Below, piece after piece: positions 1 to 8,970 of a DNA stretch of 23,197 nt. How positions within the stretch are numbered: the first letter of the stretch is position 1; each line of letters opens with the position of its first letter. The notes beneath the pieces are model-generated. The model did not search any database. It saw only the letters and a list, made by a program, of their open reading frames with translations, and was not told the DNA's origin. The DNA is from a bacterium (GTDB taxonomy: Bacteria > Bacillota_I > Bacilli_A > RF39 > UBA660), in assembly GCA_004560915.1 (NCBI GenBank), contig SFTR01000024.1, forward strand, positions 1 through 23,197, written 5' to 3'. A program made the translations under genes and the position numbers.

Positions 1-336
1 TGAAAGAAATTCAAGTATGATACGACCTATCAAGCCCGTGATAGTCTCCAATACTTGAAAGGGCAGAAGGGACATGTCAATGATAGTAATCTGAGAGTGG
101 GTATCGTCACCTTCCGAATCACCATAATAATGATGATAGACATTGTCGTCTTCAGCTTCCTTATTGTAGATGTCACAATAGTCCCCCAATACATAAGCAA
201 GGAACTGAACTAAACTGTTAGCTATGTTTTCTTGTTTGTCAAGCATCAGTGGACTTGCTAAGCGTATATCATCAGCAAAAGACTGCATCCTTAATTTCAA
301 TGTCGAAACATATTCATTCATTTTGTCTTGATTTTC
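1..336 (-). CDS. Fragment of HerA/DUF87-type ATP-binding protein, truncated at both ends
   Basis: The reverse strand is open for 112 codons from 336 to the left edge, with an in-frame TGA at 337-339 just upstream. The peptide contains MNEYVSTLKLRMQSF, then LDKQENIANSLVQFLAYVLGDY written here in parts (LDKQENIANS, FLAYVLGDYCDIY), and ends SQITIIDMSLLPFQVLE followed by a GLIGRIILEF helix. The TIIDMS strand followed by a helix resembles the Walker B region of HerA/FtsK-like DUF87 ATPases, many of which are bacterial and several defence-linked. This region normally lies in the middle of a protein of 500 or more residues, so the N-terminal half is missing and the C-terminal part lies outside the window. 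Base composition is visibly richer in G+C than the phage. The family call is from memory of motifs and is moderate; that it is a gene fragment foreign to the phage is more secure. Confidence 0.55.
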
Positions 337-2135
337 TCAAAAAAAGAGGTAATGTAACTAATTTAATTGATGATGATTCCGGTGAAAAAAGAAGGCTGTT
401 TATTCAGAAATATAAATATAAATTGGGATTTAAAAATGAATTCTATTTAGCAGATTATCAGATTCCGTCAGTTATTAATAAATTTGATGAATACACTACT
501 TTTAAAGTTGATATTGATGGCTTGATTGATTATATTAAACAAACAAGACCTATTGATAAAGAATATGTTGATTTTGTTAATTCATTTAAATTTTTCCCTT
601 CAAAAAAGGTAAGAGAAAATGAAAAATTTAAAAAATCATGGTATAATGCAAGATTTTTACAAACTCCAAAAGCTTATGTTAAATACTTGGAACTGCTTGA
701 TTTGTTTAATGCAGTAGATTATAATACTGTTCAAATTAAATTTTTAGAGTCTTTAAAAGAAAATCCTGAAGTAAAATTTGTAAAAGGAAATATTCAGGAT
801 AAAATTTCAAGTATTAAAGAAGATTCAATTGATTATACCTATGGTATTGCTGTAAAAGCTGTTGATTTTGTAATTACAAATATGGAATTGTTAAAAGATG
901 ACAGAGATTTTGCAGGACTTGCAATTGCTGCTGTTTATTCTTATCCGGAAAAAGAATATCTTGAAAATTCTAAAGAAACCATTGATAAATTTGGCTCTAT
1001 TTTTTATTCAATAAAAGATGAAAATGTAAAACTTTCTGTACTTGATAAACTTTCAATGTTTTCAGAAAAATCACAATCAGATGAAAGTGTAGCATTTATA
1101 AATACTTATCTAAAAGGTGCTTCTGAAGATACATTAGCTTTAACTTCTGTAGAAAAAAAAGCAATTCAAATCCTTGCTAAAATAGGGGATCATAAATCAT
1201 TTGATATTCTTTATTTTTCATATAAAAATAATGTATGGCCAGAATATAAATCAGAAATAAAAAATTCTCTTGTTGCATTAGCTGAAAAATCAACCGGAAC
1301 TATATTTTCAATTATCAAGAAAGCAGATTTTGAAGAAATGAAATTAATTTACACTGTTTTTGTGGAAAATTCTTCAATTTCTTCAACTTTAAAATCAGAA
1401 ATAGCAGAAAATTTACTTTCTAACAGTATGATAATAATAAGAGATTCTTCAAAGATTACAAAAGAGCTTTCTTTATTCCAGCTGAATAACTGCCATGTTC
1501 TCTATCAGAATAGTTGGACAAGAAGTTCACCTTTAATGATTTCTTATTTTGATGTCGCTAAATCAGAATATAAAGCAACTAAAGAAGCAGATATTCTAAA
1601 TGCAGTTAAACCTATCGAAAATAAGTTAGGAATATATAGTTATCCAACTGATAGAAAAATAATTAGTCAAGAAAGATTAACTTTTAGTACTAAGTATGGT
1701 GAAGTTGAAAACTTTGTAATAAGACTTGAAATAACATATAGATTTGTAAATGTTGATAAACCAGAAGAGTTTATTGAAATTAAAAGCTATGGAGATGGAA
1801 TAGATAGTCAAGATAAAGCACCAGGGAAAGCATTAACATACGCAGATAAATACGCATTACTAAAAGCGTACAAAGTTGAAACTGGTGATGAAGAAAATCA
1901 AAAACCTCAAACTGTAAAAAAACTATCAAAAGAAGAAGAGGTAAAAAAGAAAACTGAACTTATAGTAAAACTTGATAAATTAGCAAGGGAAACCAATACT
2001 GATAAAGAATTAATTTATCAAACTTACAAAGTTGAGAATAATACAAAAATGTCAATTGCACAATTAGAACAGGCAATAAAACATTTAGAAAAAAAGCCAA
2101 AAGTAAATATAAAAAATGAAGGAGATATATTTTAA
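249..2135 (+). CDS. Chimeric ORF whose C-terminal third is an ERF-family single-strand annealing protein
   Basis: One open frame of 628 codons from a GTG, but only the last 185 residues or so (from about residue 441, base 1570) look like the phage gene. That part carries ATKEADILNAVKP, KLGIYSYPTDRK, a long beta section with ITYRFVNV, and GDGIDSQDKAPGKALTYADK followed by AYKVETGDE, which is the conserved ERF core ending in the glycine/tyrosine-rich Q-D-K-A-x-G-K-A-x-T-Y-A-x-K-Y motif. ERF proteins anneal single-stranded DNA during phage recombination and replication. The normal first 40 or so residues of ERF are missing and are replaced in frame by unrelated sequence. The start at 249 lies inside a minus-strand ORF and is not credible. 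A lysine-rich tail follows the core. The DUF1351-like gene starts 3 bases downstream, which is the usual phage order. Confidence 0.75.
   Translation: MDLLSVYHQQKTASLISMSKHIHSFCLDFLKKRGNVTNLIDDDSGEKRRLFIQKYKYKLGFKNEFYLADYQIPSVINKFDEYTTFKVDIDGLIDYIKQTRPIDKEYVDFVNSFKFFPSKKVRENEKFKKSWYNARFLQTPKAYVKYLELLDLFNAVDYNTVQIKFLESLKENPEVKFVKGNIQDKISSIKEDSIDYTYGIAVKAVDFVITNMELLKDDRDFAGLAIAAVYSYPEKEYLENSKETIDKFGSIFYSIKDENVKLSVLDKLSMFSEKSQSDESVAFINTYLKGASEDTLALTSVEKKAIQILAKIGDHKSFDILYFSYKNNVWPEYKSEIKNSLVALAEKSTGTIFSIIKKADFEEMKLIYTVFVENSSISSTLKSEIAENLLSNSMIIIRDSSKITKELSLFQLNNCHVLYQNSWTRSSPLMISYFDVAKSEYKATKEADILNAVKPIENKLGIYSYPTDRKIISQERLTFSTKYGEVENFVIRLEITYRFVNVDKPEEFIEIKSYGDGIDSQDKAPGKALTYADKYALLKAYKVETGDEENQKPQTVKKLSKEEEVKKKTELIVKLDKLARETNTDKELIYQTYKVENNTKMSIAQLEQAIKHLEKKPKVNIKNEGDIF
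340..1575 (+). pseudogene. Foreign fragment: HEAT-like repeat protein resembling Treponema proteins, no start or stop of its own
   Basis: Between the reverse-strand ATPase piece and the ERF core the plus frame encodes about 410 residues of alpha-helical sequence. Residues in the second half (for example DYTYGIAVKAVDFVITN, DFAGLAIAAVYSYP, KLSVLDKLSMF, ILAKIGDHKSFDILY, SEIAENLL and WTRSSPLMISYFDVAKSEY) look like the paired helices of HEAT-type proteins found in Treponema. The first half (340 to about 770) is not recognised and may be the same protein or yet another piece. There is no own start codon with a ribosome binding site and no stop: it is fused in frame to ERF at about 1570-1580. The assignment to spirochaetes is from memory of family resemblance and is tentative; an independent natural fusion cannot be excluded from sequence alone. 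Confidence 0.4.
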
Positions 2136-2137
2136 AA

Positions 2138-2977
2138 ATGAAAGAACAAAAATTAGAATTACAAGTAACAAATTTAACATTAGGAGAGTTAACAACAAAT
2201 GCACTAAAAATTAAAGAAGAAATTAAAAATAAGTTAGAAGATTATAAAGCAGAAAATTATGATATTAATTCAATCGATAAAGCAAAAGAAGATAAAGCCA
2301 TGCTTAATAGAACTGCCAAAAAGTTAAATGATGAAAGAATTATACTAGAAAAAGAATTTATGAAACCATTTGATGAATTTAAGACAGTTATAAAAGATAT
2401 TACTGAAATGATAAAAGATTCATCAAGTAAAATTGATGAAATAGTTAAAGAGGTTGAGAATAAAGATAAAGAAGAGAAGAAGAGAGCAATTCTAGTAATC
2501 TTTGAAAGTGAAGTAAAAGAATTAAAAGGTGTTCTTAAATTTGAAAAAGTATTCGATGAAAGATATTTGAATAAGACATTCAAAATTGAAGATGTAGAAA
2601 AAGATTTAATAAGCAAATTAGACCAAATAAGAAACGATTTGATTACGATAAGTGAATTACATAGTAAATACGAAATCGAACTTAAAAATGATTATTTAAA
2701 TAATTTTGATTTAGGCATGGTAATTAGGAAAAATAGTGAATTAATTTCAAAAGAAGAAGCTTTAAAAAATCAAGAAGAAGAAACTAAAAAAGTAATCGAA
2801 GAACAAAAAGAAGAAAAAGTTCAAGAAATAGTTAATAGAGTTATCGAAACAAGAGTTACAAATGAACCAAAGAAGTTACTCACATATAGGCTAGATATAA
2901 CTGGAGATGAAGACCAGCAAAGAGCATTAAAGAAATTTTTAGATACAACAGGTATGACTTATGAGAAGGTGAAATAA
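2138..2977 (+). CDS. DUF1351-like phage protein
   Basis: 279 residues, highly charged and predicted mostly alpha-helical. The N-terminal 100 residues have a coiled-coil pattern of lysine and glutamate; the segment KLNDERIILEKEFMKPFDEF is typical of the DUF1351 family, which sits next to recombinases in phages of Bacillota. The C-terminal end (LTYRLDITGDEDQQRALKKF followed by LDTTGMTYEKVK) is a compact beta-alpha unit also typical of that family. No biochemical role is established; its constant position beside ERF/RecT suggests a recombination accessory role (inference). AAGGAGAT lies about 10 bases ahead of the ATG, and the gene follows ERF by 2 bases, so the two are surely co-transcribed. 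Confidence 0.65.
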   Translation: MKEQKLELQVTNLTLGELTTNALKIKEEIKNKLEDYKAENYDINSIDKAKEDKAMLNRTAKKLNDERIILEKEFMKPFDEFKTVIKDITEMIKDSSSKIDEIVKEVENKDKEEKKRAILVIFESEVKELKGVLKFEKVFDERYLNKTFKIEDVEKDLISKLDQIRNDLITISELHSKYEIELKNDYLNNFDLGMVIRKNSELISKEEALKNQEEETKKVIEEQKEEKVQEIVNRVIETRVTNEPKKLLTYRLDITGDEDQQRALKKFLDTTGMTYEKVK

Positions 2978-2979
2978 TT

Positions 2980-3216
2980 ATGAAACCAGAACAAGAAATA
3001 TCAAACATTCAGATTCAACTTGATGATGGCTGGAAAGAAAAGCTAAAACAAGAAACAATGAGTTGGAATGATTTATTAGAAGCAATAGATGAAAAAGAAT
3101 ATGACATTCTAGAACTAAAAGAAGAAATATCTAGATTAAAGCAAGACATTGAAGATAACTATAAACCTATATCAATTGCAGAACAAGTTGGTATTAGTGA
3201 TAGAGATTTTATGTGA
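2980..3216 (+). CDS. Small coiled-coil phage protein, unknown function
   Basis: 78 residues. The middle (LEAIDEKEYDILELKEEISR) shows hydrophobic heptad spacing and suggests a short coiled coil; the ends look unstructured. It starts 2 bases after the preceding stop with an AAGGTG ribosome binding site inside the upstream gene, so translation is probably coupled. I do not recognise a family. Its place in the early operon is the only hint of role. Confidence 0.6.
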   Translation: MKPEQEISNIQIQLDDGWKEKLKQETMSWNDLLEAIDEKEYDILELKEEISRLKQDIEDNYKPISIAEQVGISDRDFM

Positions 3217-3228
3217 AAAGGAGAAAAA

Positions 3229-3541
3229 ATGGAAGAAAATAAAGTTGTATTAAAATTAAAAGAATATATAGATTTAATAGAAAAAGTAAAAGAACTTGAA
3301 CAAAAGCTGGAATATAAAGACAAAAATTATGTTGGTATGCTTAACTATGTAAAAGATACTGTAAGAAATGGTGAAGATTATCATATAAAAAAATTTGATG
3401 GCAATATAGAAGATACAATGACAAATAAGATTAAAAATTACAATTATAAAAATATTGCAGATAGTTTTATGTCAAAAGGAATAACTTTTGATTTAGCAAT
3501 AGAACTAACAGATGAACTTTTAAAAGAAAGGAACATAAACA

Positions 3542-3549
<8 letters not shown>
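3229..3549 (+). CDS. Small early phage protein, unknown function
   Basis: 106 residues with a strong AAAGGAG ribosome binding site. The N-terminal half contains an amphipathic helix (LKEYIDLIEKVKELEQKLEY), probably a dimerising coiled coil; the C-terminal half is helical and charged and ends ELTDELLKERNINNE. No known domain is recognised. It overlaps the next gene by 8 bases. Confidence 0.6.
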
Positions 3550-4998
<1,449 letters not shown>

Positions 4999-5002
<4 letters not shown>

Positions 5003-5433
5003 ACAAAATTTGTTTATTAGGAAGACTAACAAGAAATCCTGAATTAAAAAATTTAAACGAAACTACAGTTACTAATTTTACTATTGCGGTAAATAGAAAT
5101 TATAAAAATAAAGATGGACAATATGAAGCTGATTTTATAAATTGTATAGCATTCAAAGCAATAGGAGAATTTATCAATAAATATTTCCTAAAAGGTCAAA
5201 TGATAGGAGTAGCTGGACGACTTCAAACAAGAAGCTATGATGACAAAGATGGAAACAAAAGATTTGTTAGTGAAGTTGTAGTTGAGAGTGCTGAATTTGC
5301 TGGAGAAAGCAAAAAAGAAACAACAGATAATAGTACATCTAATACATCTATTGAAAATGAAATACCTGGAAACATTAAGAGTAATTATAGTGATAATGGA
5401 ATCCATCTATCTGATGAAGACTTACCATTTTAA
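4999..5433 (+). CDS. ssb: Single-stranded DNA-binding protein
   Basis: 144 residues. The OB-fold begins MNKICLLGRLTRNPELK and continues with TNFTIAVNRNYKNKDG, ADFINCIAFKAIGEF and the strand GQMIGVAGRLQTRSYDD; these are the diagnostic SSB blocks. A low-complexity linker (about residues 108-137) leads to the acidic tip DEDLPF, the standard SSB C-terminal peptide that recruits host replication and repair proteins. Length is a little short of chromosomal SSB, as usual in phages. The start overlaps the previous stop (ATGA). Confidence 0.95.
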
Positions 5434-5444
5434 GGAGAATAACT

Positions 5445-5924
5445 ATGAAGATTTTTTATAAGAAAGATTTTCAGAGGGTTTTGGAAGAAAAAAATAAAAT
5501 AGAAGAAGAATATCAAGTTTATAAAGAAAAAAGTGAAAAAGCCATAACTGAATTAAATATCAAAAACTCTTCTCAATTAAAAGAAATAACTGATCTAGGA
5601 AATCAAATTATAGATAAAAATTCAGCAATAAAAAGATACACTATATTACAAACTGAAATCAGCGAAGAAAATTCTAAACTTAAATCTAAATTAACACATG
5701 CTAATACTTCAAAAGGTGGCCTAGTAAAAGAAATTAACAAATTAAGAGGTAAAGTAAATAGTCTTGCAGAAGAAATAAAAGAGAAAGATAAACTTCTTAG
5801 TAAAAGGTTCATATTAAGAGAACTTAAACCAGGAAGAACTCCTAATATGAATAAAACCAAAATCAGCAAGCCTATGAGCAATAATGTTAGAAATTTCATG
5901 AAAAGAGAATTTGATAATGTCTAG
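5445..5924 (+). CDS. Coiled-coil protein, unknown function
   Basis: 159 residues. An almost continuous coiled coil runs from about residue 10 to 125, with hydrophobic residues at regular heptad positions (for example SQLKEITDLGNQIIDKN and LVKEINKLRGKVNSLAEEI). The C-terminal tail is basic (FMKREFDNV). No known domain. AAGGAG lies 8 bases before the ATG; it follows SSB by 11 bases and overlaps the next gene. A structural or scaffold role in a replication complex is possible but unsupported. Confidence 0.55.
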   Translation: MKIFYKKDFQRVLEEKNKIEEEYQVYKEKSEKAITELNIKNSSQLKEITDLGNQIIDKNSAIKRYTILQTEISEENSKLKSKLTHANTSKGGLVKEINKLRGKVNSLAEEIKEKDKLLSKRFILRELKPGRTPNMNKTKISKPMSNNVRNFMKREFDNV

Positions 5925-6507
5925 TAGCCCATGGAGAAGCGATTTTGGAATCTTCAAGAGTGGGTCTGTAGTTAAGCATTATGAGAAAAAGGAAGATAGA
6001 GAAACTTGGAAAGTATTCGCTCAAGATGAAAGAAAAAGTTATGAGTGTTCAAATTATGGAAGATTTAGAAGAGTTTATAAAACTAAGAAAGTAATATTTG
6101 AACCAATTCGAGATTATCAATGGAAAAAAGACAATTATTCTTTAATTGTAAATGTAACGATAAATAGTGTAAGAAAAGGGTTAAATGCAAGGAAAGTAAT
6201 AGCTGAAACCTTTATAAGACCCTTGAATAAAAATGAATTAGTTATTAATAAAAATAATAAAATAGATGATCTCAGAGCTTCAAATTTATTTATTACAACA
6301 AAGCAAGTTCAAGGCAAATTAACCGGTTATTTAACAAAAAGATGCAAAAAAATTGTTTATACAGACAATGCAGGATTTAAACATATATTTAGAAGTTCTA
6401 GATATGCTGCAAAAGAGTTAGGGGTAAGTTATCAAACGGTACTTGATATATGCAACAAAAAAGTTAAAAACCCTAGATTTAACTTAAAATTTCAGGAGGA
6501 AAAATAA
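5917..6507 (+). CDS. NUMOD4/HNH-like protein with degenerate catalytic site
   Basis: 196 residues from ATG 5917, which has AAAGAGAA upstream; an earlier TTG at 5911 is in frame but less likely. The layout follows HNH homing endonucleases: an N-terminal NUMOD4-like block (ETWKVFAQDERKSYECSNYG, then RFRR), an HNH_3-like core (ARKVIAETFIRPLNKNEL, then VINKNNKIDDLRASNLFITT), and a C-terminal NUMOD1-like helix-turn-helix (RSSRYAAKELGVSYQTVLDI). In active members the core reads roughly HRLVAEAFI and NHxDGNKxNN; here both histidines are replaced (AR-KVIAE and IN-KNNK). It is probably catalytically dead and may survive as a DNA-binding protein (inference). Confidence 0.65.
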   Translation: MSSSPWRSDFGIFKSGSVVKHYEKKEDRETWKVFAQDERKSYECSNYGRFRRVYKTKKVIFEPIRDYQWKKDNYSLIVNVTINSVRKGLNARKVIAETFIRPLNKNELVINKNNKIDDLRASNLFITTKQVQGKLTGYLTKRCKKIVYTDNAGFKHIFRSSRYAAKELGVSYQTVLDICNKKVKNPRFNLKFQEEK

Positions 6508-6902
6508 TGAAAAAAACAAATTTACAATTATCTTTATTTGAAAGTAATGAGAATAAATTTGCAAATGAAATGTTGAACTTAATAAACGAAGCATCTATTG
6601 GAACTGTCTGGGAAAATAGTTTCTATATTGAACAAGTCGAATTATCTAAATGGAATCATTTAAAATCAAGCAAAAAAAGACACTTAACAATTATTTTAAA
6701 GAGTTATAAAAACATAGATTACGGTACAATGTTTACTTATTTTAACTATGATAAAACTGATGAAAAAATTCTTTTGAATAATATATGTGAAAATGAATTG
6801 TATAAAAAATTAGTAGAAGATGAAGATTTTTCAATTACACTTTTGCCTTGGTTTATTGACATTACTTTTAAAAATTTTGATTTCAAAAATATAGAAAATT
6901 AG
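6507..6902 (+). CDS. Hypothetical early phage protein
   Basis: 131 residues, mixed alpha/beta with several aromatic strands (SFYIEQVELSKW, LTIILKSYKNIDYGTMFTYF, ITLLPWFIDITF). AGGAGG precedes the ATG, which overlaps the stop of the previous gene. No motif or family is recognised. Confidence 0.55.
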   Translation: MKKTNLQLSLFESNENKFANEMLNLINEASIGTVWENSFYIEQVELSKWNHLKSSKKRHLTIILKSYKNIDYGTMFTYFNYDKTDEKILLNNICENELYKKLVEDEDFSITLLPWFIDITFKNFDFKNIEN

Positions 6903-6911
6903 GAGGAACTT

Positions 6912-6956
6912 ATGAGTGAAAAAATAAATGAAGATGCAAGAACTAGAAGGAAATGA
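6912..6956 (+). CDS. 14-codon minigene with strong ribosome binding site
   Basis: AGGAGG at 6901-6906 is followed by ATG at 6912 and 14 codons (MSEKINEDARTRRK), ending TGA at 6954-6956, which overlaps ATG 6953 of the next gene as ATGA. The peptide is charged and unrecognised. It may be a leader that couples translation to the downstream gene, or the remnant of a deleted gene. Confidence 0.3.
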   Translation: MSEKINEDARTRRK

Positions 6957-7453
6957 TAGTAATGAATAAAGAAGATTATTTTAAATATTATATTCAAGGT
7001 TCAGACCATTATTTAATACCAAAAGATGTATTTATTGAATTATTTGAAGAAATGGAAAATTGGAGAGAAGAAGCAAAAGAATTAAAAGAAAAATATCTAA
7101 ATGCAGTAGCAGATTATGAAACTACTATGTTTGAAAAAGAACAATTAAATAGTTTAGTAAATAATTGTCAAGAAGAAATAAGACAATTAAAGAAACAACT
7201 TGAAGAAAATAAAGATAAAATTAATTGGTATGAAAACTTTGAAATTAATAAAACAATAGATAAACTAAGAATAAAACATAATAATCAACAAAAAGAGTTT
7301 ATAGAATATATGAATAAAACAATAGAAGAACTAGAATGTGATGATGTTGATGATGAAGAAATGAAAGGTTATTTAATTCAAAGAATAGATACTTTTAAAG
7401 AAATCTTATCAAAATATAAAAGTATAATAGGAGGTAAAGATGCAATTAAATAG
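6953..7453 (+). CDS. Coiled-coil early protein, unknown function
   Basis: 166 residues from ATG 6953; ATG 6962 is an alternative with better spacing from AGAAGG at 6945-6950, while 6953 overlaps the stop of the upstream 14-codon ORF (ATGA). After a short aromatic N-terminus (EDYFKYYIQGSDHYLIPKDV) the protein is a long coiled coil (about residues 30-110) and ends in a helical charged region. No known family. The stop lies 14 bases inside the next gene. Confidence 0.55.
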   Translation: MIVMNKEDYFKYYIQGSDHYLIPKDVFIELFEEMENWREEAKELKEKYLNAVADYETTMFEKEQLNSLVNNCQEEIRQLKKQLEENKDKINWYENFEINKTIDKLRIKHNNQQKEFIEYMNKTIEELECDDVDDEEMKGYLIQRIDTFKEILSKYKSIIGGKDAIK

Positions 7454-7718
7454 TGTAGTAGATGAAAATACAATTATTTTTGAAACTAATTGTACAATAT
7501 TTTCGATAATTCCAAAAGCAATAATACATAACAAAGAACTAAAATGGCATAATGCAGAAGAAGATTATCTAACTTTAAAAGAAATAAAAGAACAATTAAA
7601 TGGACTATTTATAAGAGTAATAAGTGATAGTGGTTTAAATGGTTATATATACGAATTTGGTAATTATCCTAATGAAAAATGTTGGAGATTATATGGAATA
7701 ACAAAAGGTTACGCTTAG
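7440..7718 (+). CDS. Small hypothetical protein upstream of the RNA-repair genes
   Basis: 92 residues, beta-rich (TIIFETNCTIFSIIPKAIIH, GLFIRVISDSGLNGYIYEFG, CWRLYGITKGYA), AGGAGG directly ahead. The central helix is LTLKEIKEQLNGLF. Unrecognised. It is only 10 bases ahead of rtcB and its position suggests it is co-expressed with the RNA ligases. Confidence 0.55.
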   Translation: MQLNSVVDENTIIFETNCTIFSIIPKAIIHNKELKWHNAEEDYLTLKEIKEQLNGLFIRVISDSGLNGYIYEFGNYPNEKCWRLYGITKGYA

Positions 7719-7728
7719 GAGGTAAAGA

Positions 7729-8958
7729 ATGAAAGATTTAAAAATATTTACAAGTAATATTGAAGATAAAGCGAGAGAACAAATAGATTTATTATTAGAA
7801 CAAGATCCATTTAAAGATTGTAAAATAAGGATTATGCCTGATGTTCATGCTGGAGCAGGTTGTGTAATAGGTTTTACTGGTAATTTAGGTGATAAAGTAA
7901 TCCCTAATATTGTCGGAGTAGACATTGGATGTGGAATGTTATGTGTAGAATTAGGCAATATTGATTTAAATTTAGAAAAATTAGACAAAATTATAAGACA
8001 ATATATTCCTAGTGGAATGAATGTCCACGAAAATCAAAGATATAAATTTTTAGAATTAGAGCAACTATATTGTTATGAATTATTAAAAAATAAAGATAAT
8101 TGGTTAGAAAAATCTATGGGAACATTGGGTGGTGGAAATCACTTTATAGAAATAGATGTTGATGAAGACGATAATAAATATTTAGTAATACATACAGGAT
8201 CAAGAAATTTAGGAAAACAAGTAGCAGAAATATATCAAGAGAAAGCTATAAAATATTGTTCATACGACGAAGAAATGAAATCAGAAAAACAAAGTATTAT
8301 AAAAGAATATAAAAAACAACATAAAGAAAAAGAAATTCAAGAAAAGTTAATTGAAATAACTAAAAAATACGAAGGTATAACAAAATTGCCTAAAGATTTA
8401 TGCTATTTAGAAGGGCAATTAAGAGAAGATTATTTACATGATATGAAGATATGTCAAGAATTTGCAATATTGAATAGAAAAACAATTGCTAATATTATTT
8501 TAAAAAATATTATGTATTTTAAAGATGATATAGAGCCATTAGATTGTTGGGAATTTAAAGATGATTATTTTGAAACAATACATAACTATATATCATTTGA
8601 AGATAACATAGTTAGAAAAGGTGCTATATCTGCCAAAAAAGGTGAAAAGGTATTAATACCAATGAATATGCGAGATGGTTGTATTATTGGAATTGGGAAA
8701 GGCAATGACGACTGGAATTGTTCAGCACCACATGGAGCAGGCAGAATAATGTCAAGAATGCAAGCAAAAGAAACTTTTAATTTAGATGAATATAAAGAAA
8801 GTATGAAAAATATTTATACAACATCAGTCAATGAAAATACAATTGATGAAGCCCCATTTGTTTATAAACCTATGAAAGAAATAATTGACAATATCGGAGA
8901 TACAGTAGATATTATTAAAATAATTAAACCAATATATAATTTTAAAGCCAATGAATAG
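7729..8958 (+). CDS. rtcB: RtcB-family RNA ligase
   Basis: 409 residues. RtcB joins RNA ends bearing 2',3'-cyclic or 3'-phosphate to 5'-OH ends, with GTP and manganese, through a guanylated histidine. All key blocks are visible: IMPDVHAGAGCVIGFT (35-50), VGVDIGCGM with D65 and C68, GTLGGGNHFIEI with H138, VIHTGSRNLG with H155, and SAPHGAGR with H335, the expected guanylation site, then DEAPFVYKP near the C-terminus. Length matches the bacterial RtcB family. AGGAGG precedes the ATG. It is followed 12 bases later by a second RNA ligase of a different class, so this phage appears to carry a two-enzyme RNA-repair cassette, likely acting on tRNA or other RNA cut by host ribonucleases (inference). 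Confidence 0.93.
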   Translation: MKDLKIFTSNIEDKAREQIDLLLEQDPFKDCKIRIMPDVHAGAGCVIGFTGNLGDKVIPNIVGVDIGCGMLCVELGNIDLNLEKLDKIIRQYIPSGMNVHENQRYKFLELEQLYCYELLKNKDNWLEKSMGTLGGGNHFIEIDVDEDDNKYLVIHTGSRNLGKQVAEIYQEKAIKYCSYDEEMKSEKQSIIKEYKKQHKEKEIQEKLIEITKKYEGITKLPKDLCYLEGQLREDYLHDMKICQEFAILNRKTIANIILKNIMYFKDDIEPLDCWEFKDDYFETIHNYISFEDNIVRKGAISAKKGEKVLIPMNMRDGCIIGIGKGNDDWNCSAPHGAGRIMSRMQAKETFNLDEYKESMKNIYTTSVNENTIDEAPFVYKPMKEIIDNIGDTVDIIKIIKPIYNFKANE

Positions 8959-8970
8959 AAAGGAAAAGCT

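Noticed and set aside
249..339. GTG start and first 30 codons of the long left-end ORF as a real N-terminus
   Set aside because: This stretch is antisense to a convincing ATPase reading frame, and no ribosome binding site precedes the GTG.
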